Below the pieces are notes generated by a model, which was given only the letters and a program-made list of their open reading frames with translations, made no database searches and was not told where the DNA came from. Position numbers and translations under genes: made by a program. Of a DNA stretch of 64,000 nt, positions 53,029-62,409 are shown piece after piece (positions within the stretch are counted from its first letter, which is position 1; each line of letters begins with the position of its first letter). Source of the stretch: Pelagomonas calceolata (Eukaryota > Sar > Pelagophyceae > Pelagomonadales > Pelagomonadaceae); NCBI GenBank assembly GCA_918797485.1, contig CAKKNE010000005.1, positions 4,154,001 through 4,218,000 of the forward strand. Reading direction: 5' to 3'.

Positions 53029-53754
53029 ATGGGCAAGAAATCCCGGAGACGAGACAAGGACTCGGGACCCCAAATTCCCCAGCCCAGCAAAGTCCCCCCG
53101 GTCATGCGAGGCACTATCAGAAAGACTAACGGTGTCAGAGCCTTTCTCGCCGGAAGCATCACGCCAGAGTCATTAAATATGATCCTCGAGAGACACAAGG
53201 TGCGCCACACCGCCCTGCGGCTGTTCGGAACAAAGCGCATGTACTCATACACCGACGACGAATGGGAGAAAAACCAGAGAGTTTGGGCCATGCGAAATGC
53301 GATAGTGGCAAGTCATCCCGAGGATGAATTGGCCTTAGACGAGTATCTATGCGCCGTCGTCGGTAATCAGTTCTTCCAGATGGGCTTCGGGTTGTCCCAC
53401 AAGAACCGGCCCTTTAATCAAACTCTGAAATATCTTATTTTGGATGAAGCTGCCGTCGCGCGTTGGCCGCGAGTTAAACCTCACTGGCGCCGGTTCCGAC
53501 GACGGCTTTGCACCAATTGCCACAACCACGCCCACCTTTCCGAGCCGCGTTACTTGGTGTGTGGCGCGTGTGGCGTGGCGCGCTACTGTTCGGAGGAGTG
53601 CCAAGCCGCGGATTGGCCCACGCACCAGGGGGAATGCTGCGGCGTCGGCGGTCTGCCTGGGGTGGCCGAGTTTGAACGTCTTCTCGGTGAGGCCGGCATA
53701 TCTATGGAGGAAGCGCGTAGGCATGGATATGGCGAGGGGGGTAAAAAATTATGA
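53029..53754 (+). CDS. MYND zinc-finger protein
   Basis: 241 residues from ATG 53029 (ATAATGGGC). Basic N-terminus (MGKKSRRRDKD), a helical middle part (ALDEYLCAVVGNQFFQMGFG), then a MYND finger at about residues 161-203: C-T-N-C-H, CGACGVARYCSEECQAADWPTHQGEC. MYND fingers bind PxLxP-type peptides. The tail has a helix (VAEFERLLGEAGISMEEARRHGY) and ends in KK-L. This is one of three MYND proteins within 7 kb, each with a different partner domain, which fits a local expansion of a mobile family. Confidence 0.78.
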   Translation: MGKKSRRRDKDSGPQIPQPSKVPPVMRGTIRKTNGVRAFLAGSITPESLNMILERHKVRHTALRLFGTKRMYSYTDDEWEKNQRVWAMRNAIVASHPEDELALDEYLCAVVGNQFFQMGFGLSHKNRPFNQTLKYLILDEAAVARWPRVKPHWRRFRRRLCTNCHNHAHLSEPRYLVCGACGVARYCSEECQAADWPTHQGECCGVGGLPGVAEFERLLGEAGISMEEARRHGYGEGGKKL

Positions 53755-53813
53755 GTTGAGTCAAACAACAAGTTTTAGGTCTCGAAAACCCCTCCCACGC
53801 CATCGACGCCTCA

Positions 53814-55124
53814 TCATGAGCGCGCCGCCGAAGGAACGAACGCCGGTATGCCCGTAATCCCCCTCCCCAGCACCAGGGCGTGGACGTCGTGCGTCCCCTC
53901 GTACGTGTTCACGGCCTCCAAATTCATGCAGTGGCGGATGACGTGGTACTCGTCCTGGATGCCGTTGCCCCCCAACAAATCCCTGCAGGTACGTGCAATG
54001 TCCAAAGCCTTGCCGCAGGAGTTCCGCTTTAGGAGCGATAAAGCTTCTACCGAGGCCCGGCCTTCGTCTTTGAGTTCACCTAACCGTTGCACGGCGCAGT
54101 ATCCTAGGGATAACTCGGTGACGACGTCCGCTAGTTTTTTTTGTACTAATTGATTGGCCGCTAGCGGCGCGCCGAACTGGACTCGATCGGAGACGTAGTC
54201 CCTCGCTACTTCGTAACAGGCTTCTGCGGCACCTAAAGCCCCCCAGGAGATGCCGAACCGTGCGGAATTCAGGCACGAGAACGCGCTCTGCAATCCCGAG
54301 GCCTTCGGGAGCACGTTGTCTCGAGGTATGCGGCAGTCCTCCATCACAATACTACCGGTCGGCGAGGCCCGCAACGAGAACTTTCCGGGAATTTTCGGCG
54401 TGCTCAGGCCATCAGCACCGCGCTCGACAATAAAGCCCCGCACGACACCATCTAAACGGGCCCACACGACACACACGTCGGCGACGGGCGCATTCGTGAT
54501 CCAGTGCTTCGACCCATTTAAGACGAATTCTCCCGTAGTGCCATCATATGTCGCCTTCGTAGCCATACCGGAAGGATCCGAGCCGGCGTCCGGCTCCGTC
54601 AATCCAAAACAACCGACCAACTCCCCCGCAGCGAGTAACGGCAGTAATCTAGCTTTCTGTTCTTCACTGCCAAATTTGTGGATCGGATGCATCACAAGAG
54701 AACTCTGCACGGACAGCATCGACCGGTAGGACGAGTCGACCCTTTCCACTTCGTTCGCGATCAGCCCGTAGGCGTTCGACGACACTCCACTACAGCCGTA
54801 TCCGTCCAATTGCGCTCCTAACAACCCTAATGAACCCATCTCCCGGAAAATGTCTCGCTCCACAAGTTCGTGTCTATTAGCTTCCACGATCCTCGGCGCG
54901 AGCTTTTCTTGGCAGTACTGTCTAGCCGTAGCCCTTATGAGCACCTCGTCCTCCGTGAGGCGGCCCGTGACGTCGAGGGCGTCCGTGTCACTGAACGGGC
55001 CGAGCGCGTCTTTGGCCGGTTGTTCGAAAGGCGGCGGTTCTATAAATGTTGTGGCGGCGGCGGAGGAGGCGCGTCTTCTTGTGAGGGAGCGCGTCGCCAC
55101 GCGGGCTAGCGCTCGCGCTGCCAT
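53814..55124 (-). CDS. GCDH: Glutaryl-CoA dehydrogenase, mitochondrial
   Basis: 436 residues from ATG 55124, single exon. A mitochondrial presequence ([21 protein letters not shown]) leads into the acyl-CoA dehydrogenase fold: [16 protein letters not shown] (FAD/CoA region), [33 protein letters not shown] and [48 protein letters not shown]. The catalytic Glu in NTYEGTHD and the Arg in the active-site loop are typical of GCDH, which oxidises and decarboxylates glutaryl-CoA to crotonyl-CoA in lysine and tryptophan breakdown. Length is normal. Confidence 0.95.
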   Translation of the reverse strand: MAARALARVATRSLTRRRASSAAATTFIEPPPFEQPAKDALGPFSDTDALDVTGRLTEDEVLIRATARQYCQEKLAPRIVEANRHELVERDIFREMGSLGLLGAQLDGYGCSGVSSNAYGLIANEVERVDSSYRSMLSVQSSLVMHPIHKFGSEEQKARLLPLLAAGELVGCFGLTEPDAGSDPSGMATKATYDGTTGEFVLNGSKHWITNAPVADVCVVWARLDGVVRGFIVERGADGLSTPKIPGKFSLRASPTGSIVMEDCRIPRDNVLPKASGLQSAFSCLNSARFGISWGALGAAEACYEVARDYVSDRVQFGAPLAANQLVQKKLADVVTELSLGYCAVQRLGELKDEGRASVEALSLLKRNSCGKALDIARTCRDLLGGNGIQDEYHVIRHCMNLEAVNTYEGTHDVHALVLGRGITGIPAFVPSAARS

Positions 55125-55551
55125 TTTTAGAAGCTGCAGAGCTGGCGGTCGAATGAGCTCTGAGAGCTCGTTTCACGTGCGCTCTTTTTGTGCGGTGTTC
55201 AGTGGCCACACAGCTCTCACGTCCGTACGTATGCGGGTTGGTTAACGCGCAAGGCCAATTTTTGGCTGCGACAATGAGCCCGAGAAACCTGTTTTCTTTG
55301 TTTTTTTACGAATTCGCACTCATCCGTCGTCGTGTCTCGATAGCACGATTCCAAGACAGCGTGCGGAAGAGTCGTCCCATTTTTTTCACCAGGTTCCAAG
55401 CTTGCAACACTCCCTGGCATCAGGAGAGCGCTGCCAAGTGGTCGCAAGAGGCGGCCGAAAAGCCGCCGGAGGGCTGCCCCCGGAGACGACCAATGTCGTT
55501 CTCCTGAGACCCAGCCTTCCCTGACGCCTGCCCCAAGCCATAAAAACAAGG
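55125..55551. other. Divergent intergenic region, 427 bp
   Basis: T-rich patches (55287-55310, 55379-55387). No dyad motif and no gene. Confidence 0.35.
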
Positions 55552-56469
55552 ATGCCACCAACACCCAAGACGCCGGCCGACCAGCCGACGGGCGCGCCGT
55601 CGCCGTCGCCCGACAGCGAGCGCTACGCGGCGCGCGCCGCCGCGCCCAAGGCCGTCGCCCGTTTATATTCGGAGAGCCGGGTAGCGGAAAAGCGCGCGAA
55701 CCAAGCTGAACGGGAAGCCACATCCTTGAGACGGACGATCGACGCGTCGTCGGAGATCGCCAGGAGACGGAACGCGCTGCTGCGGAACGGCGGCTCCTGG
55801 CTCCAGCGCGGCGGTGGTGATGATGGCGCCGAGGCGCCCAAGGGCGGCGTGCCGCTCCCGGGGCTGTCCGAGGTCGGACCACCACCACCACCCTCCCAGG
55901 ACGCGTCGCCCTTACCGGCCCACATCGAAGAGCGCCTGCGCCAGCTCCAGCTCCCCGACGCCTGGGCCGGCGAGGTTAGGGATTTGATCCAGCAGTCGCG
56001 CGACGAGGCGCAACGTGACGTCGTCGACGTGGAGTTCGACGTCGACGCCACGCCGCCGCCGTCGCCCGAAGGCGAGGTCTGGCCGTCGTGGACGTCGCCG
56101 CACAAGACGACGTCGCCCGCCAAGCTCTGGTCGCCGCGGCGACCGCCTCCAAATAGTCCCGAGCGCGAGCGGCCCTCCCAGGACGCGCCGCCCGGTCGTG
56201 TATGCGCGCCGCCGGCCCTCCGCGCGACGCGGACCGTGGAGTTGAGCACCGTCGAGGACGACCCCGAGGACGCTGACCGGGCCGTCGTCGTGCGCCAGGA
56301 CTCGACGGAGTACGGCTCGTCGATCTTCTGCGGGTGCACGTCGGGCTTCGGGGCCCAGACGGAGGAAGCGCCGCCTCCCGAATCATCGTCGTCGACGATC
56401 TTCTGGAAGGACCTCGTGCGGAAGCCGTCGCGCGACGCGGCCTGGGCGGGCGAGGACCCCTACGCGTAA
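55552..56469 (+). CDS. Coiled-coil/disordered protein, paralogue of 57939-58682
   Basis: 305 residues from ATG 55552. N-terminal Pro/Ser segment, then a coiled coil (ESRVAEKRANQAEREATSLR) ending in a motif shared with the gene at 57939 (EIARRRNALLRNGGSWLQ against EIAQRRNSFLRAGGGFLK). A second shared motif (LPAHIEERLRQLQLPDAWAGEV against LPPGVEARLQRMAMDPELDASV) follows. The rest is disordered and Ser/Pro/Asp-rich, with FCGCTSGFG near the end and a DDPEDADRAVVV stretch. No known domain. The pair brackets the LRR-MYND gene. Confidence 0.63.
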   Translation: MPPTPKTPADQPTGAPSPSPDSERYAARAAAPKAVARLYSESRVAEKRANQAEREATSLRRTIDASSEIARRRNALLRNGGSWLQRGGGDDGAEAPKGGVPLPGLSEVGPPPPPSQDASPLPAHIEERLRQLQLPDAWAGEVRDLIQQSRDEAQRDVVDVEFDVDATPPPSPEGEVWPSWTSPHKTTSPAKLWSPRRPPPNSPERERPSQDAPPGRVCAPPALRATRTVELSTVEDDPEDADRAVVVRQDSTEYGSSIFCGCTSGFGAQTEEAPPPESSSSTIFWKDLVRKPSRDAAWAGEDPYA

Positions 56470-56503
56470 TACTTTGGAATTTCATACACAGTTACACACA
56501 ATG

Positions 56504-57751
56504 TTAAAATTTAGTGTCCGGGAAGATGCCTTGCTGCCGTGCTTTTTCGCACAGTGATCGGGCCTCGGCAGGGGTTATCAACATGATCTCACCCCTGCGC
56601 GCCCTGTAGTCTGCGTCGGTCAGCAGCCCCTTCGATCGGAGGTTCTCGAGGCCTTGTAGCGACACAATGTGGAAAATGCTCAAGGAACCCATGCTACACG
56701 TTTTCGAATGCCCGGCTCCCCAGTCGGCGAGCTGACAATTCTCGTCGCAGTAGCGCCTTCGCCCGCAATAGCACACCGGCAATCGCGGCTCGGCGATGCT
56801 GCCCTGCCAGCCGCAGAAGTCGCATAGTCGGCGCTGGCGCCGCCGCTTGGCTTTGTTCCTGAGGTTCCGCATCATCTCACGCATAGAAAAGCCTTTAACT
56901 TCCACTCGTTGCTCGCGTAATGCCAGTATTGCTCTTGATGTTATCTGGAGGTTGTTGCAACCAGATGATACATCGAGAGACGTTAGGTTTGGTAGTCCGT
57001 CGATATCGAGCGCCTCTATCGAGTCGCATCCAGCAACAATCAGCGCCTTGAGCGCTCCCAGCCCGGCTAATGCGCCTAGCCGAAGGGCTAAGCTCGAGCA
57101 GCCTCCCAGGATGAGAGTCTTCAGCGCCCCGAGCTCATTGAGCCTGTCTGGTAACGCGCTGAGGCTCATACAGTTGGCCAGAGAGAGAGCCCTCAAGGCC
57201 TTGAGCTCGCCGATCGTGCTGGGAATTCTCTGAAGTACGGAACAGCACGTCAAGTCGAGGATTTGTAGCCCCCCGAGGTCACCAATTGCGTCCGGTAATG
57301 AGGCGAGCCTTACGCACCCTGTCAGGTTGAGATAATTGAGCGTCCTGATTTCACCGATCGCGTCCGGCAGAGCGACGAGGCTCGAGCACCCTTCCAACAC
57401 GAGCGACTCAAGCGACTTGATCTCACCGATCTCGCCCGGCAGAGCAGCGAGTTGCTTGCAATGGCTTAGGTTGAGTTCTATCAGGGGTCTTGGGGAGCTA
57501 TTCCACGAGCCGATGGAGGCAGGTAATGCAGTCATGCTGCACCCGCTGAGGTCGAATTTCCAGGTATTCATCAACTCATCCCCATGCATCCTCCCGCCGA
57601 TTGCGTCTCTCGTGAGCTCGGGGCAACTCCGCTGTAGATCTAGCATGTTAATGAAGCACCGGCCTTTGTCTGTCCGCAGCCACGCTTCATGCTCCGCCTC
57701 GCGCTGCTTGCGGGCAGCTTTATTCTTCGGGTTGGGACGTCGACGAGGCAT
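56504..57751 (-). CDS. LRR, MYND and SHOCT-like protein
   Basis: 415 residues from ATG 57751. After a basic start there are about eight leucine-rich repeats of the plant NBS-LRR type (LxSLxLExCSSLVALPDAIGEIRTL, repeated with GC as the fourth Cys position). A MYND finger follows (CDFCGWQGSIAEP, CGRRRYCDENCQLADWGAGHSKTC) and a C-terminal SHOCT-like helix pair (LQGLENLRSKGLLTDADYRARRGEIM). Protein-interaction scaffold is the likely role. Many pelagophyte-like genomes contain numerous such LRR-MYND genes. Lower GC than the neighbours (for example 56870-57000) suggests the gene is compositionally distinct. Confidence 0.86.
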   Translation of the reverse strand: MPRRRPNPKNKAARKQREAEHEAWLRTDKGRCFINMLDLQRSCPELTRDAIGGRMHGDELMNTWKFDLSGCSMTALPASIGSWNSSPRPLIELNLSHCKQLAALPGEIGEIKSLESLVLEGCSSLVALPDAIGEIRTLNYLNLTGCVRLASLPDAIGDLGGLQILDLTCCSVLQRIPSTIGELKALRALSLANCMSLSALPDRLNELGALKTLILGGCSSLALRLGALAGLGALKALIVAGCDSIEALDIDGLPNLTSLDVSSGCNNLQITSRAILALREQRVEVKGFSMREMMRNLRNKAKRRRQRRLCDFCGWQGSIAEPRLPVCYCGRRRYCDENCQLADWGAGHSKTCSMGSLSIFHIVSLQGLENLRSKGLLTDADYRARRGEIMLITPAEARSLCEKARQQGIFPDTKF

Positions 57752-57830
57752 CGGGCTGCTCGTTCTGCGGGTGTTGTCCCTTTGCGGGCAGCCCGCCAAC
57801 CGAATAACAGGCTTTGGCCGAGCAAGCCGA

Positions 57831-57855
57831 GCTAGCGTCCCTAAGACACTCTAGC
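57831..57855 (+). promoter_or_regulatory. Promoter dyad motif, site 9
   Basis: GCTAGCG, TCCC, then TAAGACACTCTAGC, with a two-base insertion before the last half-site. 79 bp from 57751 (-) and 83 bp from 57939 (+). Confidence 0.65.
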
Positions 57856-57938
57856 TGCGTCCGAAGGCTCGTTCCTGCCGCCGTATACGCACCAGGGGCA
57901 GCCCGAGCCCTCGTCGAACTAATAAAGGAGCCGCACCG

Positions 57939-58682
57939 ATGGCCGCCAAGCGGGTCGCGAACACGAAGTGGCCCCCGTCACCGACGCAAGTGAAGCCAGG
58001 CGAGACGGCCGGCAAGCCGGACCTGGGCGGCCTCTACGAGGAGAACCAGCGGTTGAGGAGGGAGAAGGCGCAAGCTAGGAAGGAAGCCGCAGCGCGAGCG
58101 CGCGAGCTCGAGGCGCGCTCGGAGATCGCGCAGCGACGAAATAGTTTTTTGCGCGCCGGCGGTGGGTTTTTGAAGGGTGTCCTCGAGGGGCGCACGAGCC
58201 CCACGGAACCGCCGTCCACGCCGCCTCCTCAACATTGCCCTTCATGTAAAGAGCGGCTGCCCTGCTCATGCACGGAGCCGTTGCCACCGGGCGTCGAAGC
58301 TAGACTACAACGCATGGCCATGGACCCCGAGCTCGACGCGTCGGTGCGCGCGTTGGTCGCCGACGCGTACTCGACGAAAAATCTTGATGGGGTCGTCGTC
58401 GCGACGCCGGCGGATTCTTCACCACAGTTGGAAGCAAGGTTGAGGAGGTGCGAGGACGTTTTGAGGATGGTCGAGATCGCGCGGAGGGAAGGAAGGCGGC
58501 CGCCGAAGCGCGCCTCCAAAACAACGAACACGCAGTCGCCGTCGTCCTGGGTTGGTTGTTTATCACCCGACTCGATGTGCGAGGGTGTTGATTGTGGTGA
58601 GTACGACTGCACGGGTACGTTGCCCGACGACGAGTCCGAGGGTGTGCGGTGGGGGGAAATATTCGGTGTAAGCGAAGATTAG
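57939..58682 (+). CDS. Coiled-coil protein, paralogue of 55552-56469
   Basis: 247 residues from ATG 57939. Coiled coil (EENQRLRREKAQARKEAA) ending in EIAQRRNSFLRAGGG, a Cys-rich CPSCKERLPCSC that the paralogue lacks, the shared LPPGVEARLQRMAM motif, a second helix (QLEARLRRCEDVLRMVEIARREGR) and an acidic tail with CEGVDCGEYDC. The stop TAG overlaps the TAA stop of the RING gene on the other strand by 4 bp, exactly as in the pair at 12750-12753. Confidence 0.62.
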   Translation: MAAKRVANTKWPPSPTQVKPGETAGKPDLGGLYEENQRLRREKAQARKEAAARARELEARSEIAQRRNSFLRAGGGFLKGVLEGRTSPTEPPSTPPPQHCPSCKERLPCSCTEPLPPGVEARLQRMAMDPELDASVRALVADAYSTKNLDGVVVATPADSSPQLEARLRRCEDVLRMVEIARREGRRPPKRASKTTNTQSPSSWVGCLSPDSMCEGVDCGEYDCTGTLPDDESEGVRWGEIFGVSED

Positions 58683-59860
58683 TTACTACTAGGCGCCGGC
58701 GTCTCACCCATATTGAGGCACTCCGGCGCCGCGGCGAAGTTGAGGCACTGGCGGCACGTCGGACACCGGTTCGACCGCTTGAGCCAGGTCCGCAGGCACT
58801 CCCGGCAAAAGCGGTGGCCGCAGCCCGCTTCCACCGAGGCGTCCCCGAAATTTTCTAAGCAGATTGGGCACGTCCCCGGCGGGGCGGGTGCTTTGCCCAA
58901 ATTGGCGCTGTTCCGTTTTAGGGCCTGCATGATACCTGCTCCGGCCTCGCCGATCGCCGCCGCGTCCGCTTCGGCGGCTCGAATCATAGCCTCGGCGGCC
59001 GGGTCGCCGGTCAACCTCAGCACTAGGCCATAATTCGCTCGACTAGTTGCGAGTTGCCGCTTCGCCTCGCTGGACTCCGGATAATAATTTGCCATAGCTA
59101 TCCGCGCGTCGAGGGCCCGTTTGAGGAGCGACTTGGCCCGCCTGGCGTCGGATCCGGGCGTCGCAAGCATAGACGTCGCCTGGTTCGCCCACGCCGAGGC
59201 CCGCGCCGCGACGAGGCGCGTGGCTTCGGCGCCCGGCAGCGCGCCCGGTCCGCGGCGCGCGCCGCCGCTAGCGATCGCCTCGTCCGCCCGCGCGGCGGCC
59301 GCGGCGAAGAGCTCGACGGCCGCCGCGGCGCCGTCTATCGCCCTTACGACGTTGGCGGCGCCGACCATGCACTCGACCGCGTCCGCCGGCACGTTCGCGG
59401 CTTTTGCGGAGGTTACGCCCGCCGCGTACGCGGCGAGCGCGGCATCATAGTCTTTCGCCATTTGCCTCGCCCGTCCCATGGCGAGGTAGGCCGCGCTTCT
59501 CCGCTTGACGCGCTCTTCCGGCGGCAGCTTGTCCGCCTTCGCGATGGACGTCTCGAAGAGCTTGGCCGCTTTTCGAGGCTCCCCGGCGTCCATGGCCTGG
59601 ACGCCGGAATCGAAGTAGCACACCGGCGCGTGCGCCCGTGCATGAGAAGCTTGGCACTCGCGCGTCGCGTAGCGCGCCGTCTTGCAGCGGCCGCAGCGCA
59701 TCGACGCGACTCTGCCGCAGCCGCAGGCGCAGAGCTGTCGCTTTTTGGGCTGCGGTTTGGGCGGCGGTTTCGGTGCGGTCTTGCGTCGGTACCGTAGGTA
59801 GTACCAAGCTGCGGCAGCCAAGGCGGCGCCTGTGGCGAGAAGGGCCGGCTTCGACGCCAT
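58679..59860 (-). CDS. Membrane-anchored MYND-TPR-RING protein (probable E3 ubiquitin ligase)
   Basis: 393 residues from ATG 59860. N-terminal membrane helix (LLATGAALAAAAWYYLRYR), a MYND-like finger (CACGCGRVASMRCGRCKTARYATRECQASHARAHAPVC with a Thr where a Cys is usual), TPR-like helices (residues about 85-300) and a C-terminal RING-HC finger (CPICLENFGDASVEAGCGHRFCRECLRTW...CPTC). RING proteins recruit E2 enzymes and ubiquitinate partners bound by their other domains, so this may act at an organelle or ER membrane. The start lies 3 bp from the stop of the small gene at 59864. Confidence 0.86.
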   Translation of the reverse strand: MASKPALLATGAALAAAAWYYLRYRRKTAPKPPPKPQPKKRQLCACGCGRVASMRCGRCKTARYATRECQASHARAHAPVCYFDSGVQAMDAGEPRKAAKLFETSIAKADKLPPEERVKRRSAAYLAMGRARQMAKDYDAALAAYAAGVTSAKAANVPADAVECMVGAANVVRAIDGAAAAVELFAAAAARADEAIASGGARRGPGALPGAEATRLVAARASAWANQATSMLATPGSDARRAKSLLKRALDARIAMANYYPESSEAKRQLATSRANYGLVLRLTGDPAAEAMIRAAEADAAAIGEAGAGIMQALKRNSANLGKAPAPPGTCPICLENFGDASVEAGCGHRFCRECLRTWLKRSNRCPTCRQCLNFAAAPECLNMGETPAPSSN

Positions 59861-59863
59861 CGC

Positions 59864-60088
59864 TTATCGCCCGCGCTTGTTCAGCGTCGGCGTGCCCTTG
59901 CGCGGCCGCTTCGCCTTGCGGTTGTGGTGGCTCACGGCGCGCTTCCCGCGGTTGGCGGCGCGCGGCACGCGTGCGTTCCGGTTCATGCGCAGCACGTCGA
60001 AGGACGGCAGCGCGGTGGCAATCAGGAGCAGGGGCAAGCTCCAGAGCTCGGCGTTCGACCGCGTGGCGGCGAGGAGGCGGGGCCACAT
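59864..60088 (-). CDS. Small basic single-pass membrane protein
   Basis: 74 residues from ATG 60088. One hydrophobic segment (LWSLPLLLIATALPSFDVL) and a strongly basic tail (MNRNARVPRAANRGKRAVS, then HHNRKAKRPRKG). The basic tail gives a matrix- or cytosol-facing C-terminus by the positive-inside rule. An upstream in-frame ATG (60226) would place the dyad inside the coding part; the shorter model keeps it in the promoter, 87 bp away. I do not recognise the family. Because it is short, composition alone supports it. Confidence 0.48.
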   Translation of the reverse strand: MWPRLLAATRSNAELWSLPLLLIATALPSFDVLRMNRNARVPRAANRGKRAVSHHNRKAKRPRKGTPTLNKRGR

Positions 60089-60175
60089 GTACCGTTCACA
60101 CTGATGCCCTGACGGTGCGAAACCGGTCCGGTAGTGCTCGTGCGGCACCAATGCGCTGCGCCGTCGGCTGATCGA

Positions 60176-60198
60176 GCTAGCGTCGAGAGACACTAAGC
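60176..60198 (+). promoter_or_regulatory. Promoter dyad motif, site 10
   Basis: GCTAGCG, TCGA, then GAGACACTAAGC (diverged last half). 87 bp from 60088 (-) and 123 bp from 60322 (+). Confidence 0.6.
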
Positions 60199-60321
60199 TT
60201 GCAGCCGCATCGGCGAAATCGGTCATAACGCACGCTAGAGGCAGCGAGAGCACACGACGCAGCGTATTTGTCGTCGCGCACATCATACGCCACCATAAAG
60301 CACGCAATCGCCGCACAAAAC

Positions 60322-61245
60322 ATGGCAGCGATGGAGACCGACGAGGTGAGCCTCCCGCAGGCCCTCGCGGCCGTCCAGGCGTCGTTCGCCGACGCGCCGG
60401 CGAACGAGCAACAAGCGCGCCAGTGGGCCGAAGGACGAGGCTACGACTGGGGCGACTCTGAAACTTTGTTAGCGCAGTTCCTGCAGGGCGAGGCCCGGTG
60501 CGAGACGCTGAGGAAAGCGAGAGAGCACAAGAAGGGCGAGGTCCAGCGAGCGGGCGTGCAGGCGCGCGCGAACGCCCTGGCGGCGGAGCTCGGATGCACG
60601 GAGCCCCTCGAGACCGAAGCCGCTCTAGCTTACTGTGAAAAAGTCGTCCAAGAGAAGGGCGCTTCGAACTTGACGGCCGACCCGCCGTCACAACCGCCCG
60701 CCGCGGAGCTGAAGAAGCTCGAGGCGATCCACGACGCGCTGCGGACGGACTTCGCGCTGCGAAGGAGGATGCTGCTAACGCGGTGCGACGTGACGATGCA
60801 GTCCTTTTTGTGGGGCGACGCCGCGGAAGGTCGGGAGCAGACTATTGTGGATAGCGTCTATGCTGAAAGAGCGTCGTTGAGCACGGAGCCGCCGCCGTAT
60901 TCTGTACAAGACGCGCTGGCCACGTCAAAACAACGCATCGACCGCATGGAGAGCGCCCTCGCGACGCCGTTGAACACGAAGGACCAGCAGTCGGCCATGA
61001 AGACCGTGGTCATCGGCGCCGTGCCCAGTCGAGGAGGCAACATCCGCGACAAGCGGCCGTCGCAAAAAGACATCATGCCGTCGTGGAAGAAGCGCGAGGA
61101 GTCCACCGGCAAAGGTAAGGGTGGTGGCCGGGGCCGCGGCAAGGGCGGGCGCGGGGGTGGTCGCGGCGGCGGGCGCGGCGGCGGAGGCAAGAAGAAAAAG
61201 CAGAAGAAAGACAATAAAAAGGGTGGGGGTGATAAAAAAGAGTAG
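60322..61245 (+). CDS. FAM98: FAM98-family protein
   Basis: 307 residues from ATG 60322. The FAM98 core is visible: QALAAVQASFADAPANEQQ, EKVVQEKGASNL, then ELKKLEAIHDALRTDFALRRRMLLTRCDVTMQSFLWGD, matching the family phrase with RRKMLLKRLDVTxQSF. The C-terminus is Gly/Arg/Lys-rich (RGRGKGGRGGGRGGG, KKKKQKK). FAM98 proteins are subunits of the tRNA-ligase complex (with RTCB and DDX1) and of RNA granules. Length and order fit. Its stop lies 2 bp from the stop of the convergent prenyltransferase. Confidence 0.86.
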   Translation: MAAMETDEVSLPQALAAVQASFADAPANEQQARQWAEGRGYDWGDSETLLAQFLQGEARCETLRKAREHKKGEVQRAGVQARANALAAELGCTEPLETEAALAYCEKVVQEKGASNLTADPPSQPPAAELKKLEAIHDALRTDFALRRRMLLTRCDVTMQSFLWGDAAEGREQTIVDSVYAERASLSTEPPPYSVQDALATSKQRIDRMESALATPLNTKDQQSAMKTVVIGAVPSRGGNIRDKRPSQKDIMPSWKKREESTGKGKGGGRGRGKGGRGGGRGGGRGGGGKKKKQKKDNKKGGGDKKE

Positions 61246-61247
61246 TG

Positions 61248-62303
61248 TTAGCTTACAAGGAGCTGGGCCGTCTGCACGCACAACATGAGCGCCGTCACGT
61301 GCTGCGTGTGGTCGTAGAAGGCCCAGGACTCGACCGGCTCGCGCAGCGCGGCGACACCGTGGGGCACCAAGCCTATCGAAACGAGCACCGGCGCGCCGCC
61401 CGTTAATCGATCGTCGGACACCGTTTGAGCAACCCACGCCAGCACCGCCGCGCAGGCCGGGAGCACGACGCAGACGGACCACCGGTAGGCGCGTCGTATG
61501 CCATTTTCTCCCAGTAGGATCGCGACCGTTCTGAGGCCCGGCACCCGAGCGTCCGTTTTGGCGTCGCGGACGTTGAAACAAAAGTTCGGATAGGCCCGCA
61601 GAAGCGCCGCGACGGCCGAGGCGCCCACAAATTTCGGCGACAGCGGATTTACATCAAGCGCCACGAGCGCCAGCAGCGCATTGAGACACATAGCCCACAC
61701 GAACAGACATACTTCGCCGAGCGCGCGGTACTTGAATTTCAACGGCGGCGTCGAGTAGCCAGCCAGTAGGAAAGAGGTAGTAGTGCACAGGAGCGTCGCG
61801 GCGACTTGTGAGCGACAGCGCCGCACGACGCAGATACCCAGAATGGTCGTAATAAGTCCCATGCTGCGCGTCTGCCGCGTTACCTTTTGGAGCGATACTT
61901 TGCCCTCGGCCAGTCGCTTGTCGTCACCCTCGTTGCCCGCGACTTTGTCCGCGCCCAACTGAAAGTCCCACCACAGATTCAGGCCGTTCGCCCAGAATAA
62001 TTGCATGAGCCCGAACAACGCCACGAGCGCGCACGCGTCGAGGGCCGGCCGGCTGCCGAGGTGCCGCGCGGCGACGGTTGTTTGTGCTATTGTGCCCAGC
62101 ACCAAGTCGGCGCTAAACCATCGGCCCGTCTTGCAGAAATCTTGGAATTGCTGCGGAGCGAGGTTGCCGAAGGCCGCAAATGCGAGTAGTGTGCGGCCGG
62201 CTGCCGTGCTCGTCAGGAAGCCATCCGCGCCGCTGCAGACCAGCCAGAGCACTATGAGGGATTCGATGCTCACGAGGAGCTGGTGGGCGCGCTTCTTGGC
62301 CAT
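61248..62303 (-). CDS. UbiA-family prenyltransferase (MenA-like)
   Basis: 351 residues from ATG 62303. First Asp-rich motif NLWWDFQLGADKVAG (MenA form NLxxDxxDFxxGxD), the signature YSTPPLKFKYRALGEV (MenA YTGGPxPLxYRGLGE) and the second Asp motif NVRDAKTDARVPGLRTVAILLGE (UbiA NDIRDxETDRxxGKRTLAxxLG). Seven or more hydrophobic helices. It would transfer a polyprenyl chain to an aromatic acceptor such as 1,4-dihydroxy-2-naphthoate or homogentisate in phylloquinone, plastoquinone or tocopherol synthesis. The N-terminus has no clear plastid signal. Head-to-head with the F-box-like gene. Confidence 0.85.
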   Translation of the reverse strand: MAKKRAHQLLVSIESLIVLWLVCSGADGFLTSTAAGRTLLAFAAFGNLAPQQFQDFCKTGRWFSADLVLGTIAQTTVAARHLGSRPALDACALVALFGLMQLFWANGLNLWWDFQLGADKVAGNEGDDKRLAEGKVSLQKVTRQTRSMGLITTILGICVVRRCRSQVAATLLCTTTSFLLAGYSTPPLKFKYRALGEVCLFVWAMCLNALLALVALDVNPLSPKFVGASAVAALLRAYPNFCFNVRDAKTDARVPGLRTVAILLGENGIRRAYRWSVCVVLPACAAVLAWVAQTVSDDRLTGGAPVLVSIGLVPHGVAALREPVESWAFYDHTQHVTALMLCVQTAQLLVS

Positions 62304-62409
62304 TGTATGGGGCGCTGCGACTTTTTAAATGATCGATGCGGTGCGAAATGGGGCCGCGCAGGGCACGACGGGCGAAATGGGGCCGCGGGGCAGCCTTCAC
62401 GCAGAGCTT

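Noticed and set aside
59864-60691. 275-codon minus-strand frame as one long gene
   Set aside because: Its upstream part is the shadow of the FAM98 gene on the other strand and would contain the promoter dyad; only the last 74 codons look like a gene.
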